Below are positions 1 through 5,537 of a stretch of DNA of 5,953 nt, piece by piece. Source of the stretch: Deltaproteobacteria bacterium (GTDB taxonomy: Bacteria > Myxococcota > XYA12-FULL-58-9 > JAUUZB01); contig JAUUZB010000305.1 of the NCBI GenBank assembly GCA_030590185.1, positions 1 to 5,953 of the forward strand, in the 5' to 3' direction. Under the pieces are notes generated by a model. The model was not told the origin of the DNA, ran no database searches, and saw nothing but the letters and a program-made list of their open reading frames with translations. Position numbers and translations under genes: made by a program. Positions within the stretch are counted from its first letter, which is position 1; every line of letters begins with the position of its first letter.

Positions 1-1
1 G

Positions 2-259
2 CCAGCCATCGCCGGCGTCATTGCCCTGAGCAAGGTCGAGCTGGCGCTGCTCAACCGGGGTCCCTTTGATGAGCTGTGCGCGGCCAACCGCTCTTGCATG
101 CTCAAGCTGATCAAGAATCTGGCGACGACCCTGGCCTACCGGCTCGCGGCCACCGACGGCCGGCTGGCGGCCTATTTCAATCTGTCGTCACCCGCCAACC
201 GCGACGCGGTCGGCAAGCTTCAGAACGTGCTCTATTCGACATGGCATACTAATAAATGA
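2..259 (+). CDS. C-terminal part of a cyclic-nucleotide-binding (Crp-like) domain protein, 5' truncated
   Basis: An open frame enters from the left edge and stops at TGA 257-259, giving 85 visible residues. The segment reads like the end of a cNMP-binding domain. A strand ending in 'GVIALSKVELALLNRG' is followed by 'PFDELCAANRSCMLKLIKNLA' and then an amphipathic helix 'LAYRLAATDGRLAAYF'. That is the usual pattern of the last beta strand, the C-helix and the start of the following linker in Crp/cNMP-binding proteins. No helix-turn-helix follows within the visible part, so a stand-alone sensor domain or a fusion whose other domain lies upstream is more likely than a classical Crp regulator. The last dozen codons are AT-richer than the rest. 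The lipoprotein gene begins 30 nt downstream on the same strand. The family assignment rests on pattern recognition over a short segment; the N-terminal half and any ligand-binding residues are outside the window. Confidence 0.6.
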   Translation, partial: PAIAGVIALSKVELALLNRGPFDELCAANRSCMLKLIKNLATTLAYRLAATDGRLAAYFNLSSPANRDAVGKLQNVLYSTWHTNK

Positions 260-278
260 CATCAACTCAGCATTATCT

Positions 279-284
279 AAGGAG
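279..284 (+). promoter_or_regulatory. Shine-Dalgarno site of the putative lipoprotein gene
   Basis: AAGGAG lies 5 nt before the ATG at 290. It is the clearest ribosome binding site on the plus strand and fixes the start of the lipoprotein gene. It sits in an AT-rich stretch (about 229-300) that also covers the stop of the preceding gene. No convincing -35/-10 pair was found there, only isolated TATAAT-like hexamers such as CATTAT at 271-276. Confidence 0.75.
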
Positions 285-289
285 CTGAA

Positions 290-820
290 ATGAAATTGCG
301 TATGTTGGGTCTGCTGTTTGCGCTGCCCCTCGTCTTCTTCGCTTGTGAAGATGGCGATGCAACTGGGGAAGAAGAAACAGTAGCAGCTGGGGGCGCCGGA
401 GCGGCTGAAGCCGCGGCCGGTGGTGGTGCTGGCGCGGCGGTCGAGGCCGCTGGTCCAGACGCCGCTTGTGCGGCACTCATTGAAGCCATCAAGGCCAAGA
501 ACGTCGAGGGCGTGGTCGGGGCTTCTGGTGACGGTGCCGCCGAGGTTGTCACGGCTGAGTCCATCGAGGGCTTGGCTGGGCAGCTCGGTGAAGGCGCCTG
601 CGGTGAGGCCATGGTCGAGGGCGATGCCGCGACCGTGACCGTCACCGTCGGTGATGAAGCCAAGGAGCTCGCGTTCGCCAAGGTTGGCGATGCGTGGAAG
701 TTCGACGCCAAGGCGTTCCTTGGTGGCGGCGAGGCAGCCCCGGCCGAGGAGGCCGTTGCCGAAGAGCCCAAGGGCAAGAAGAAGAAGAAGAAGAAGAAGG
801 GCAAGAAGAAGAAGAAGTAG
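290..820 (+). CDS. Putative secreted lipoprotein with Ala/Gly/Glu-rich linker and poly-lysine C-terminus
   Basis: The product has 176 residues and a strong ribosome site. Residues 1-18 look like an export signal: K2 and R4, then a hydrophobic core. C19 follows 'FFA', so a lipoprotein is likely, although the lipobox is not canonical because Phe sits at -3 and -2. Residues 20-58 are a low-complexity Glu/Ala/Gly linker. Residues 58-143 look like one small folded domain: a helix ('AACAALIEAIKAKN'), a second helix around 90-103, and strands around 113-120, 126-130 and 134-138. It resembles DUF4878 or NTF2-like lipoproteins in order only; no family is claimed. C60 and C104 could form a disulfide outside the cytoplasm. 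The protein ends with an acidic Pro/Ala/Glu stretch and then a tail of 14 Lys and 2 Gly (residues 161-176), with every Lys encoded by AAG. The function is unknown. The basic tail might bind an anionic surface such as peptidoglycan, LPS or nucleic acid; this is inference. Confidence 0.8.
   Translation: MKLRMLGLLFALPLVFFACEDGDATGEEETVAAGGAGAAEAAAGGGAGAAVEAAGPDAACAALIEAIKAKNVEGVVGASGDGAAEVVTAESIEGLAGQLGEGACGEAMVEGDAATVTVTVGDEAKELAFAKVGDAWKFDAKAFLGGGEAAPAEEAVAEEPKGKKKKKKKKGKKKKK
776..817 (+). repeat. AAG trinucleotide repeat encoding the lysine tail
   Basis: Eight AAG codons (776-799), one GGC (800-802) and five AAG codons (803-817) run up to the TAG stop. The repeat is in frame, so slippage by whole units would change the tail length without shifting the frame. 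It makes a nearly pure purine strand. Confidence 0.9.
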
Positions 821-827
821 CTTCTTC
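811..827 (+). other. Perfect 7-bp hairpin with the lipoprotein stop codon in its loop
   Basis: GAAGAAG (811-817) pairs exactly with CTTCTTC (821-827), leaving TAG (818-820), the stop codon, as the 3-nt loop. The left arm is the end of the AAG repeat. No U-run follows on the plus strand. On the minus strand the hairpin is followed by a C/T-rich tract, so it might help stop transcripts coming from prmC. This is seen by eye, with no folding energy computed. Confidence 0.45.
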
Positions 828-837
828 GGCCGTTCAT

Positions 838-854
838 CCGCGCTCGTCGCGGTT
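838..854 (+). terminator. Weak candidate terminator hairpin after the lipoprotein gene
   Basis: CCGCG (838-842) and CGCGG (848-852) form a 5-bp all-GC stem with a 5-nt loop, followed by only TT and then CCCTGT. It is placed where a terminator is expected, 18 nt after the stop. The stem is short and there is no real U-tract, so this is a suggestion only. Confidence 0.25.
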
Positions 855-894
855 CCCTGTCCGAATCCAAACGGATCCCGGCGCGTCACTCTGG

Positions 895-1016
895 CGCGTC
901 CGGGGATTCGTTTGTCTCGTCAACGCCAGCGGATCGTGTTCTAGGGCGCCCGCTTGACGCGTCCGCGGTTTCGTTTGTCCAGTCCATGCCAGCGGATCGT
1001 GGCCCAGGGCGCCCGC
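895..1016. repeat. 63-bp-period tandem repeat in the gap between convergent genes
   Basis: Two 59-bp units, 895-953 and 958-1016, are separated by TTGA. They match at 50 of 59 positions without gaps. Shared blocks include CGCGTCCG, TTCGTTTGTC, GCCAGCGGATCGTG and AGGGCGCCCGC; the last contains the 8-bp palindrome GGGCGCCC. A more degenerate, gapped third copy may lie at about 845-885 (CGCGGTTCCCTGTCC, ACGGATCCCG). The repeat fills most of the 224-bp gap (821-1044) between the 3' ends of the lipoprotein gene and prmC, where no credible gene was found. Because the period is divisible by 3, the minus strand stays open through both units with a repeating peptide, but that frame lacks a start signal and continues out of frame into prmC. 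A dispersed intergenic repeat or a transcription-end structure is more likely than a gene. Confidence 0.8.
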
Positions 1017-1044
1017 GCCTCCTGTGCTTCCCGCGTCGTCTGGG

Positions 1045-1911
1045 TTAACGGGTGGCGCGAACGGCCCGGCGCAACTGCTGGAGATCGAGCAGCTCGGTGA
1101 GCTCGGTCCAGATCCCCTGACCGTCGAGGGTCGCGGCGACCTGCTCGTACTGGTCGGGGTCGAGCTCACAAACTAACACCCCCGGCTGCCGGAGGCGGGT
1201 GGGCAGCTCGGCGCAGATGCGCTCGATCACGTCGAGCCCGGTCTCGCCGGCGAACAGGGCGAGCTCTGGCTCGTAGTCCCGGACCTCGGGCATGAGATCG
1301 TCGCGACTCGGGGTGTCGACGTAGGGCGGATTACTGACGATGACGTCGAAGTCCCCGCTCACCGGCTCGAATAAATCGCCACAGACCAGCTCGATCCGAT
1401 CACCCACCGAGTGCTCGTCGGCATTGCGGCGAGCCACCGCGAGCGCCGCCTCGGAGAGATCGCTGGCGATCACCTCAGCCTCGGGAAGCTCGCAGGCCAG
1501 GGTGACCGCGATGTTGCCGCTGCCGGTGCCGAGGTCGAGGATGCGTGGGGCGCTCAGCTCGGTGTCGTTCACCCAGGCAACGACCGCCTCGACCAGGTGT
1601 TCGGTCTCGGGTCTCGGGGTCAGGACGTCGGGGGTGACGATGAACTCGCGGCTGAAGAACTCCCGCCTGCCGAGCAGCTGAGAGACCGGCTCGCGCGCGG
1701 CCCGGCGTTTGACCAGGGCTCGGTAGGTGGCGCGTTCATCCTCGTCGAGGGGCCGGTCGAAGTGGGTGTAGAGGTAGATCCGCTCGCAGCCGAGAACGTC
1801 GCTGAGCAGCAGCTCGGCGTCGAGCCGGGGCGAGTCGATTCCCTTGTCGGCGAAGAAGCCGTGGGTCCAGGTCAGGATCCGTTGGATGGTCCAGGGGCCG
1901 TCGTCGCTCAT
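1045..1911 (-). CDS. prmC: Release factor glutamine methyltransferase (N5-glutamine, PrmC/HemK)
   Basis: The 288-residue protein has the normal family length. It transfers a methyl group from S-adenosylmethionine to the glutamine of the GGQ motif in RF1 and RF2 in the cytoplasm, which speeds peptide release. An N-terminal helical release-factor-binding domain covers about residues 6-85 ('SPRLDAELLLSDVLG', then 'EPVSQLLGRREF'). A Rossmann methyltransferase domain follows. Motif I is 'DLGTGSGNIAV' at 126-136, an acidic residue ends strand 2 (D151), and the signature NPPY at 194-197 binds the substrate glutamine. 'VLTPRPETEHLVE' at 96-108 is also typical. The ATG overlaps the prfA TGA by 4 nt (ATGA, 1908-1911) and there is no good Shine-Dalgarno site, so translation is probably coupled to prfA. 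It is the last gene of the operon and ends in TAA. Confidence 0.97.
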   Translation of the reverse strand: MSDDGPWTIQRILTWTHGFFADKGIDSPRLDAELLLSDVLGCERIYLYTHFDRPLDEDERATYRALVKRRAAREPVSQLLGRREFFSREFIVTPDVLTPRPETEHLVEAVVAWVNDTELSAPRILDLGTGSGNIAVTLACELPEAEVIASDLSEAALAVARRNADEHSVGDRIELVCGDLFEPVSGDFDVIVSNPPYVDTPSRDDLMPEVRDYEPELALFAGETGLDVIERICAELPTRLRQPGVLVCELDPDQYEQVAATLDGQGIWTELTELLDLQQLRRAVRATR

Positions 1912-2978
1912 TGGCCGCCGGATTTGAGGGCTTCGGCTTGGTGGTGGTTGCGCAGGGCCTCGATCACGGCGCCAACGTCACCGGCGAGGATGCCCGGCAG
2001 GTTGTGCACCGTCAGGCCGATGCGATGGTCGGTGAGTCGATCCTGCGGGAAGTTGTAGGTCCGGACTTTCTCCGAGCGGTCGCCCGACTTGACCATGCTG
2101 CGGCGCTCGGCGGTCCGCTTGGCGTCCTCCTCGGCCTGCATCTTGTCGAGCAGCCGTGAGCGCAGGATGCGCAGCGCCTTGGCGCGGTTTTTGTGTTGGC
2201 TCTTTTCGTCCTGGATGGACACCACCAGCCCGGTCGGCAGGTGGGTGATGCGTACCGCCGAGTCGGTGGTGTTGACCGACTGGCCGCCTGGGCCGCTCGA
2301 GCGGTAGACGTCGACCCGAATTTCGTTGTCCTGGATCTCGACGTCGATGTCCTCCGCCTCCGGCATCACCGCCACGGTGACCGCCGAGGTGTGGATGCGG
2401 CCCTGGCTCTCGGTGGCCGGCACGCGCTGCACGCGGTGCACGCCCGACTCGAATTTGAAAATCGAGTAGGCGCCCTCTCCCTTGATCAGGAGGATGATCT
2501 CCTTGAAGCCGCCCTGGCTGCCGTCGTGGGAGGACATCACCTCGACCTTGCGGCCGCCGTTCTCGGCGAATTGGCTGTACATCCGGAACAATTCGCCGGC
2601 GAACAACGCCGCTTCGTCGCCGCCGGTGCCAGCGCGGATCTCGACCAAGACGTTCTTGGCGTCCCGGGGATCCGTGGGGAGCAACAGGACCTTCAAGCTC
2701 GCCTCGATCTCTTGGCGCTGCGACTCGAGCAGGTCGAGCTCCTCCATGGCCATCTCGACCAGCTCGGCGTCGGGGTCGCTGTCGACCAGCTCGTTGTTGT
2801 CGGCGATCTCCTTCAAGACCTTTTTGAGGTCGCGGTAGACCGGGACGATCTTGTTGAGCTCGGAGTGCTCCCGGCCGAGATCACGCAGCAGGTTCAGGTC
2901 CTTGGCGACCGAAGGATCGGAGAGCTTGAGGTTGAGCTCCTCGTACCGAGCTTCGACCTCTTCGAGCTTGTCGAGCAT
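1908..2978 (-). CDS. prfA: Peptide chain release factor 1 (RF1)
   Basis: The 356-residue protein is full length for RF1, the cytoplasmic factor that recognises UAA and UAG in the ribosomal A site and triggers peptide release. Residues 1-100 are the helical N-terminal domain. '[18 protein letters not shown]' at 113-130 is a family signature. PAT at 187-189 is the RF1 stop-codon tripeptide (RF2 has SPF), which settles the RF1 identity. '[20 protein letters not shown]' at 227-246 contains the catalytic GGQ (231-233), whose Q233 is the PrmC target. '[17 protein letters not shown]' near 307-323 is also conserved. The ATG fits the family N-terminus and is the first start codon after the rpmE stop in this frame, but no Shine-Dalgarno site lies just before it. 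The extreme C-terminus reads SGGQ, a second GGQ. The gene ends in TGA, which RF1 itself does not read. Confidence 0.98.
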   Translation of the reverse strand: MLDKLEEVEARYEELNLKLSDPSVAKDLNLLRDLGREHSELNKIVPVYRDLKKVLKEIADNNELVDSDPDAELVEMAMEELDLLESQRQEIEASLKVLLLPTDPRDAKNVLVEIRAGTGGDEAALFAGELFRMYSQFAENGGRKVEVMSSHDGSQGGFKEIILLIKGEGAYSIFKFESGVHRVQRVPATESQGRIHTSAVTVAVMPEAEDIDVEIQDNEIRVDVYRSSGPGGQSVNTTDSAVRITHLPTGLVVSIQDEKSQHKNRAKALRILRSRLLDKMQAEEDAKRTAERRSMVKSGDRSEKVRTYNFPQDRLTDHRIGLTVHNLPGILAGDVGAVIEALRNHHQAEALKSGGQ

Positions 2979-3035
2979 AGTGGTACGGCCGCGGGGCGCG
3001 CGGTCGTGGGGGCCGCGCGATGGAGCGGCGGTCTC
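2979..3035 (-). other. In-frame rpmE-prfA spacer of 19 sense codons with a 7-bp GC hairpin
   Basis: The 57-nt spacer is exactly 19 codons and keeps rpmE and prfA in one frame. Read from the rpmE UAG it has no stop codon and no ATG, GTG or TTG before the prfA ATG. CGCGCGG (2997-3003) pairs with CCGCGCG (3013-3019) around a 9-nt loop, a strong hairpin without a U-run. The sequence AGGAG on the minus strand (3037-3033) overlaps the rpmE TAG. It looks like a Shine-Dalgarno site but is 54 nt from the prfA ATG, with no usual start codon at normal spacing. The hairpin could be involved in translational coupling, RNA processing or attenuation; nothing in the sequence decides between these. Confidence 0.6.
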
Positions 3036-3239
3036 CTACGGGCGGGCGCCGTACTTGCGCTTGAAGCGCTGGACACGGCCTTCGGCGTCGATCAGCTTCT
3101 GCTTGCCAGTAAAGAACGGATGGCAAAGGTTGCAGATGTCGATCTTGAAGTCGCCGCGCAGGGAGCGGGTCTTGATCTCATTGCCGCAGGCGCACTTGAT
3201 GCTGGCGTCCTTGAGCAGAGGATGGATTCCGGATTTCAT
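3036..3239 (-). CDS. rpmE: 50S ribosomal protein L31, zinc-binding type
   Basis: The 67-residue protein is typical in length for L31, a small protein of the large subunit that helps bridge it to the small subunit. 'MKSGIHP' at the start and the four cysteines C16, C18 (CxC), C36 and C39 (CxxC) mark the zinc-binding form rather than the cysteine-free paralogue made under zinc limitation. '[25 protein letters not shown]' (40-64) is the conserved C-terminal block. AGAGG (3250-3246) lies 6 nt before the ATG. It is the first gene of the operon with prfA and prmC, an order seen in many bacteria. It ends in TAG, a stop codon served by RF1, the product of the next gene. Confidence 0.97.
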   Translation of the reverse strand: MKSGIHPLLKDASIKCACGNEIKTRSLRGDFKIDICNLCHPFFTGKQKLIDAEGRVQRFKRKYGARP

Positions 3240-3264
3240 GGCTAACCTCTTACAGGGAAGGGCT

Positions 3265-3293
3265 AACTAGGTGAATTGGGGTCGTTGTGTCAA
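3265..3293 (-). promoter_or_regulatory. Candidate sigma70-type promoter of the rpmE-prfA-prmC operon
   Basis: On the minus strand a perfect TTGACA (3293-3288) is followed after 17 nt by CTAGTT (3270-3265), a poor -10 match; TAGTTA one base further on is an equally weak alternative. This would start RNA near 3258 and leave a leader of about 20 nt that includes the AGAGG site. It lies in the 99-bp gap (3240-3338) shared with the divergent SDR gene. The -35 is convincing and the -10 is not. Confidence 0.45.
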
Positions 3294-3338
3294 GTCGGCC
3301 GGCCCTGAATTGACCCTTGGGATCTGGTACGGGGCCGG

Positions 3339-4361
3339 ATGGCCAAGATGGATACCGTTGCCGGGGCCCTGACCACCGCGGTCCGGGACCTGGTGCGCCC
3401 CAGGGGGCGGTTGGTCGAGTTGCCCGATCACGACCGCCTGGACGGAAAAACCGCCCTGGTCACGGGGGCCAACCGGGGCCTCGGCCGGGGGATCGCCATC
3501 GGCCTGGCTCGACGCGGAGCGCGGGTGATCTTGGCCTGCCGCAGCGGCATCCCCGAGGCGGGCGAAACGGTGGCGCGGCTCGCGGCGACCGAGGCGGTGG
3601 AGATGATCCGGGTCGACCTCGCGGATCTCGGCTCGGTGAGCATCCTGGCCGATGCCCTCGCGGCCCGCGGCCGACCCCTGGATCTCGTGGTCACCAACGC
3701 CGGGGTGGTGACGCGGGAGTCGCGGCCCACCCAGCAGGGCTACGAGCAGATGTTCGGGATCAACTACCTGGCCCACGCGCTGTTGCTGCGTCGCCTGCTC
3801 AGCGATGGCGTCATCCCGAACCTCGCCCTCGGTGGTGGCGGGTGCGCCGAGGGTACCCCGCGGATCGTGATCGTCTCCTCCGAGGTCCATCGCAGCGCCG
3901 CGCCGATCGACTTCGACCGACTCGGCGAGCTGCAACCCTTTGGGCTGGCTGGCGCCATGAAGGGCTACGCCCACTCCAAGCTGCTCAACGTGATGATGGC
4001 CATGGATCTGGCCCGGCGCTTGGCCGGCCCGAGCGGTGCCAAGGAAGGCGTCGAGGTCGCCGTGCATTCCCTGTGCCCGGGGCCGGTCAGCTCCGACCTC
4101 GGCCGTGACGCGCCCTGGTACCTCAAGCCCCTGAGCGAGCCATTGATCAAGCTCTTCTTCACCGCGCCGGTGAAGGCGGCGCTGCCGGTGGTCTACCTAG
4201 CGGCGGCACGGGAGCTCGAGGGCGAGACCGGGCGCTATCTACACCGCCGCGTCGACAAGGTGGCCTCCGACGCCGCCACGGATCCTCGCAACGGGCAACG
4301 GCTATGGGAGGCGACCGAGCGACTCCTCGCCCCGTACCTCAATCCGCCCTTGGTGTCCTAA
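3339..4361 (+). CDS. Short-chain dehydrogenase/reductase (SDR), retinol-dehydrogenase-like
   Basis: The 340-residue protein is an NAD(P)-dependent oxidoreductase acting on an alcohol/carbonyl pair. The cofactor site is TGANRGLG (42-49). R68 in 'ILACRS' after strand 2 suggests NADP(H) preference, and D93 in 'VDLADLGSV' holds the adenine. NAG is at 120-122. The catalytic set is Ser at 180/181, Y210 and K214 in YAHSK, with N142 likely the fourth member. 'CPGPV' (246-250) follows strand 6. The pattern 'ACRS ... DLADLGSV ... NAG ... YxxSKLxNV' and the C-terminal 'LWEATERLL' resemble the retinol dehydrogenase/WWOX-like branch, but the substrate cannot be read from sequence. An N-terminal extension of about 35 residues precedes the fold, and a Gly-rich insertion sits at 164-172. 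The ATG at 3339 has only a weak GGGG before it; the ATG at 3348 is an alternative. DUF1214 and sulfotransferase genes follow on the same strand. Confidence 0.93.
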   Translation: MAKMDTVAGALTTAVRDLVRPRGRLVELPDHDRLDGKTALVTGANRGLGRGIAIGLARRGARVILACRSGIPEAGETVARLAATEAVEMIRVDLADLGSVSILADALAARGRPLDLVVTNAGVVTRESRPTQQGYEQMFGINYLAHALLLRRLLSDGVIPNLALGGGGCAEGTPRIVIVSSEVHRSAAPIDFDRLGELQPFGLAGAMKGYAHSKLLNVMMAMDLARRLAGPSGAKEGVEVAVHSLCPGPVSSDLGRDAPWYLKPLSEPLIKLFFTAPVKAALPVVYLAAARELEGETGRYLHRRVDKVASDAATDPRNGQRLWEATERLLAPYLNPPLVS

Positions 4362-4394
4362 AACGAGCCAACGCCGCAGCCTGCCCGTCGCCGC

Positions 4395-4423
4395 TTGACA
4401 CGCCTTCTCCTGCCCCATACCGA
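4395..4423 (+). promoter_or_regulatory. Possible promoter giving a near-leaderless DUF1214 transcript
   Basis: A perfect TTGACA (4395-4400) is followed after 17 nt by TACCGA (4418-4423), a poor -10 that shares only the leading TA with the consensus. Transcription from it would begin at about 4430, essentially at the ATG at 4431, which has no Shine-Dalgarno site. The same TTG is the first possible start codon of the reading frame. Evidence is weak because only the -35 is good. Confidence 0.25.
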
Positions 4424-4430
4424 GCCCGCC

Positions 4431-5537
4431 ATGTTGATTGAGCGCAGCGACGAAGAAGCGACCCAACGCCTCCTAAACGGAACTACCTGGGAGCAGTTTT
4501 GCGACGGGCTCAAGATGGCCGGGATGGTGATCAGCCGGGACAGCTCGCCCCAGGATCCCCTCACCCAGGCCGAGGGCTATCGCTACCTGAGCCGCATCAC
4601 CCGCGCGGCCCTGGAGACCTTCGTGGAGCACGCCGATCCGAGCGCCCCGGTGCTCCAACGGGTGGTGCACGAGACCGCCAAGATGGGCTCGGACAACCCG
4701 GACAACTATTACATGAACGCCGCGGTGCACGGCGACTACGTCTATCGGATCCGCGGCCGGCGCGGCACGGTCTTCTACCTCGGCTTCGGCACCCAGAAGG
4801 GCCACTACGGCCAGGGTGCCGGCATGCCGCCGGTGGACTTCAAGGAGGCCCGGGACCTCGAGATCGCGCCCGACGGCAGCTTCGAGATCATCGTGGGCGG
4901 CGAGGAGCGGCCGGGCAACTGGTTGCGTCTGGCGCCCGGGGACGGGACTCTGATTGTGCGTCAGACATTCAACGACCGCGCCGGTGAGGAGCTCGCCGAG
5001 CTGAGCATCGAGCCGATCGGCGGCGCTTCGATTCCGTCGCCGGTCACCGCCGCGGCCATCGATCGCGGTCTCGGCACCGCGGCGGCGCTGGTCGGCAATG
5101 CCGCGGCCTTGTTCGCCAACTGGGCCGAGGAGTTCACGGCCCACACCAACGAGCTGCCGGAGTTCGATCGCGACAAATCGAACCGCGCCGGTGGGGATCC
5201 GAACATCGTTTACTACCACTCCTACTGGCGGCTGGCGCCGGACGAGGCGTTGGTCATCGAGGTGACCCCGCCCGAGTGCGAGCTGTGGAACTTTCAGCTC
5301 AACAACCACTGGATGGAGTCGCTCGACTATCGCTATTTCCCGATCACGGTGAATCGGCACACCGCTAGGTACCGGGCCGATGGCTCGGTGCGGGTGGTGG
5401 TGGCGCATCGGGATCCCGGGGTGGAGAACTGGATCACCACCGCTGGTCACGACCGGGGAACGATGTGTTGGCGCTGGATCCGCGCCGAGTCGCACCCGCA
5501 ACCCCAGACGCGGGTGGTGAAGATCGAGGCGCTCTGA
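4431..5537 (+). CDS. DUF1214 domain-containing protein
   Basis: The product has 368 residues from the ATG at 4431. It belongs to the bacterial DUF1214 proteins, whose biochemical role is not established. Residues below are counted from this ATG. 'WEQFCDGLKMAG' (20-31) opens the protein. 'EGYRYLSRI' (48-56), 'ETAKMGSDNPDNYYMNAAV' (81-99) and 'YRIRGRRGTVFYLGFGT' (105-121) form the N-terminal half. 'GNWLRL' (162-167) and 'TLIVRQTFNDR' (173-183) follow. The strongly conserved DUF1214 core is C-terminal: 'YYHSYWRLAPDEALVIEV' (261-278), 'PECELWNFQLNNHWMESLDY' (281-300) and 'DGSVRVVVAHRDPGVENWI' (317-335). No signal peptide or membrane segment is seen, so it is probably cytoplasmic. A TTG at 4395 would add 12 residues with no family resemblance; neither start has a good Shine-Dalgarno site. 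The sulfotransferase start codon follows the TGA directly, so the two are probably co-expressed. Confidence 0.9.
   Translation: MLIERSDEEATQRLLNGTTWEQFCDGLKMAGMVISRDSSPQDPLTQAEGYRYLSRITRAALETFVEHADPSAPVLQRVVHETAKMGSDNPDNYYMNAAVHGDYVYRIRGRRGTVFYLGFGTQKGHYGQGAGMPPVDFKEARDLEIAPDGSFEIIVGGEERPGNWLRLAPGDGTLIVRQTFNDRAGEELAELSIEPIGGASIPSPVTAAAIDRGLGTAAALVGNAAALFANWAEEFTAHTNELPEFDRDKSNRAGGDPNIVYYHSYWRLAPDEALVIEVTPPECELWNFQLNNHWMESLDYRYFPITVNRHTARYRADGSVRVVVAHRDPGVENWITTAGHDRGTMCWRWIRAESHPQPQTRVVKIEAL

Noticed and set aside
188..889. Minus-strand open frame (233 codons) with long leucine runs that looks like a membrane protein
   Set aside because: The leucine run is the reverse complement of the AAG repeat in the lipoprotein gene, which has a strong ribosome site and signal sequence on the other strand.
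895..1016. CRISPR-like array
   Set aside because: There are only two units, the spacing of 4 bp is far too short for spacers, and no cas genes are present.
834..1169. Minus-strand open frame (111 codons) carrying a 21-residue repeated peptide
   Set aside because: The repeated peptide follows from the 63-bp DNA repeat being divisible by 3. The frame overlaps prmC out of phase and has no ribosome site.
2193..3245. Plus-strand open frame (350 codons) opposite prfA and rpmE
   Set aside because: It is fully antisense to two certain genes and has no recognisable domain; it is a mirror of the GC-rich third positions.
3310..3338. Plus-strand promoter for the SDR gene from TTGACC at 3310-3315
   Set aside because: At 16-18 nt spacing only GC-rich sequence (GGCCGG) is found, with no -10-like element.
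3267..4067. Minus-strand open frame (266 codons) opposite the SDR gene
   Set aside because: It is antisense to a clear SDR with all catalytic motifs, and its own translation shows no motifs.
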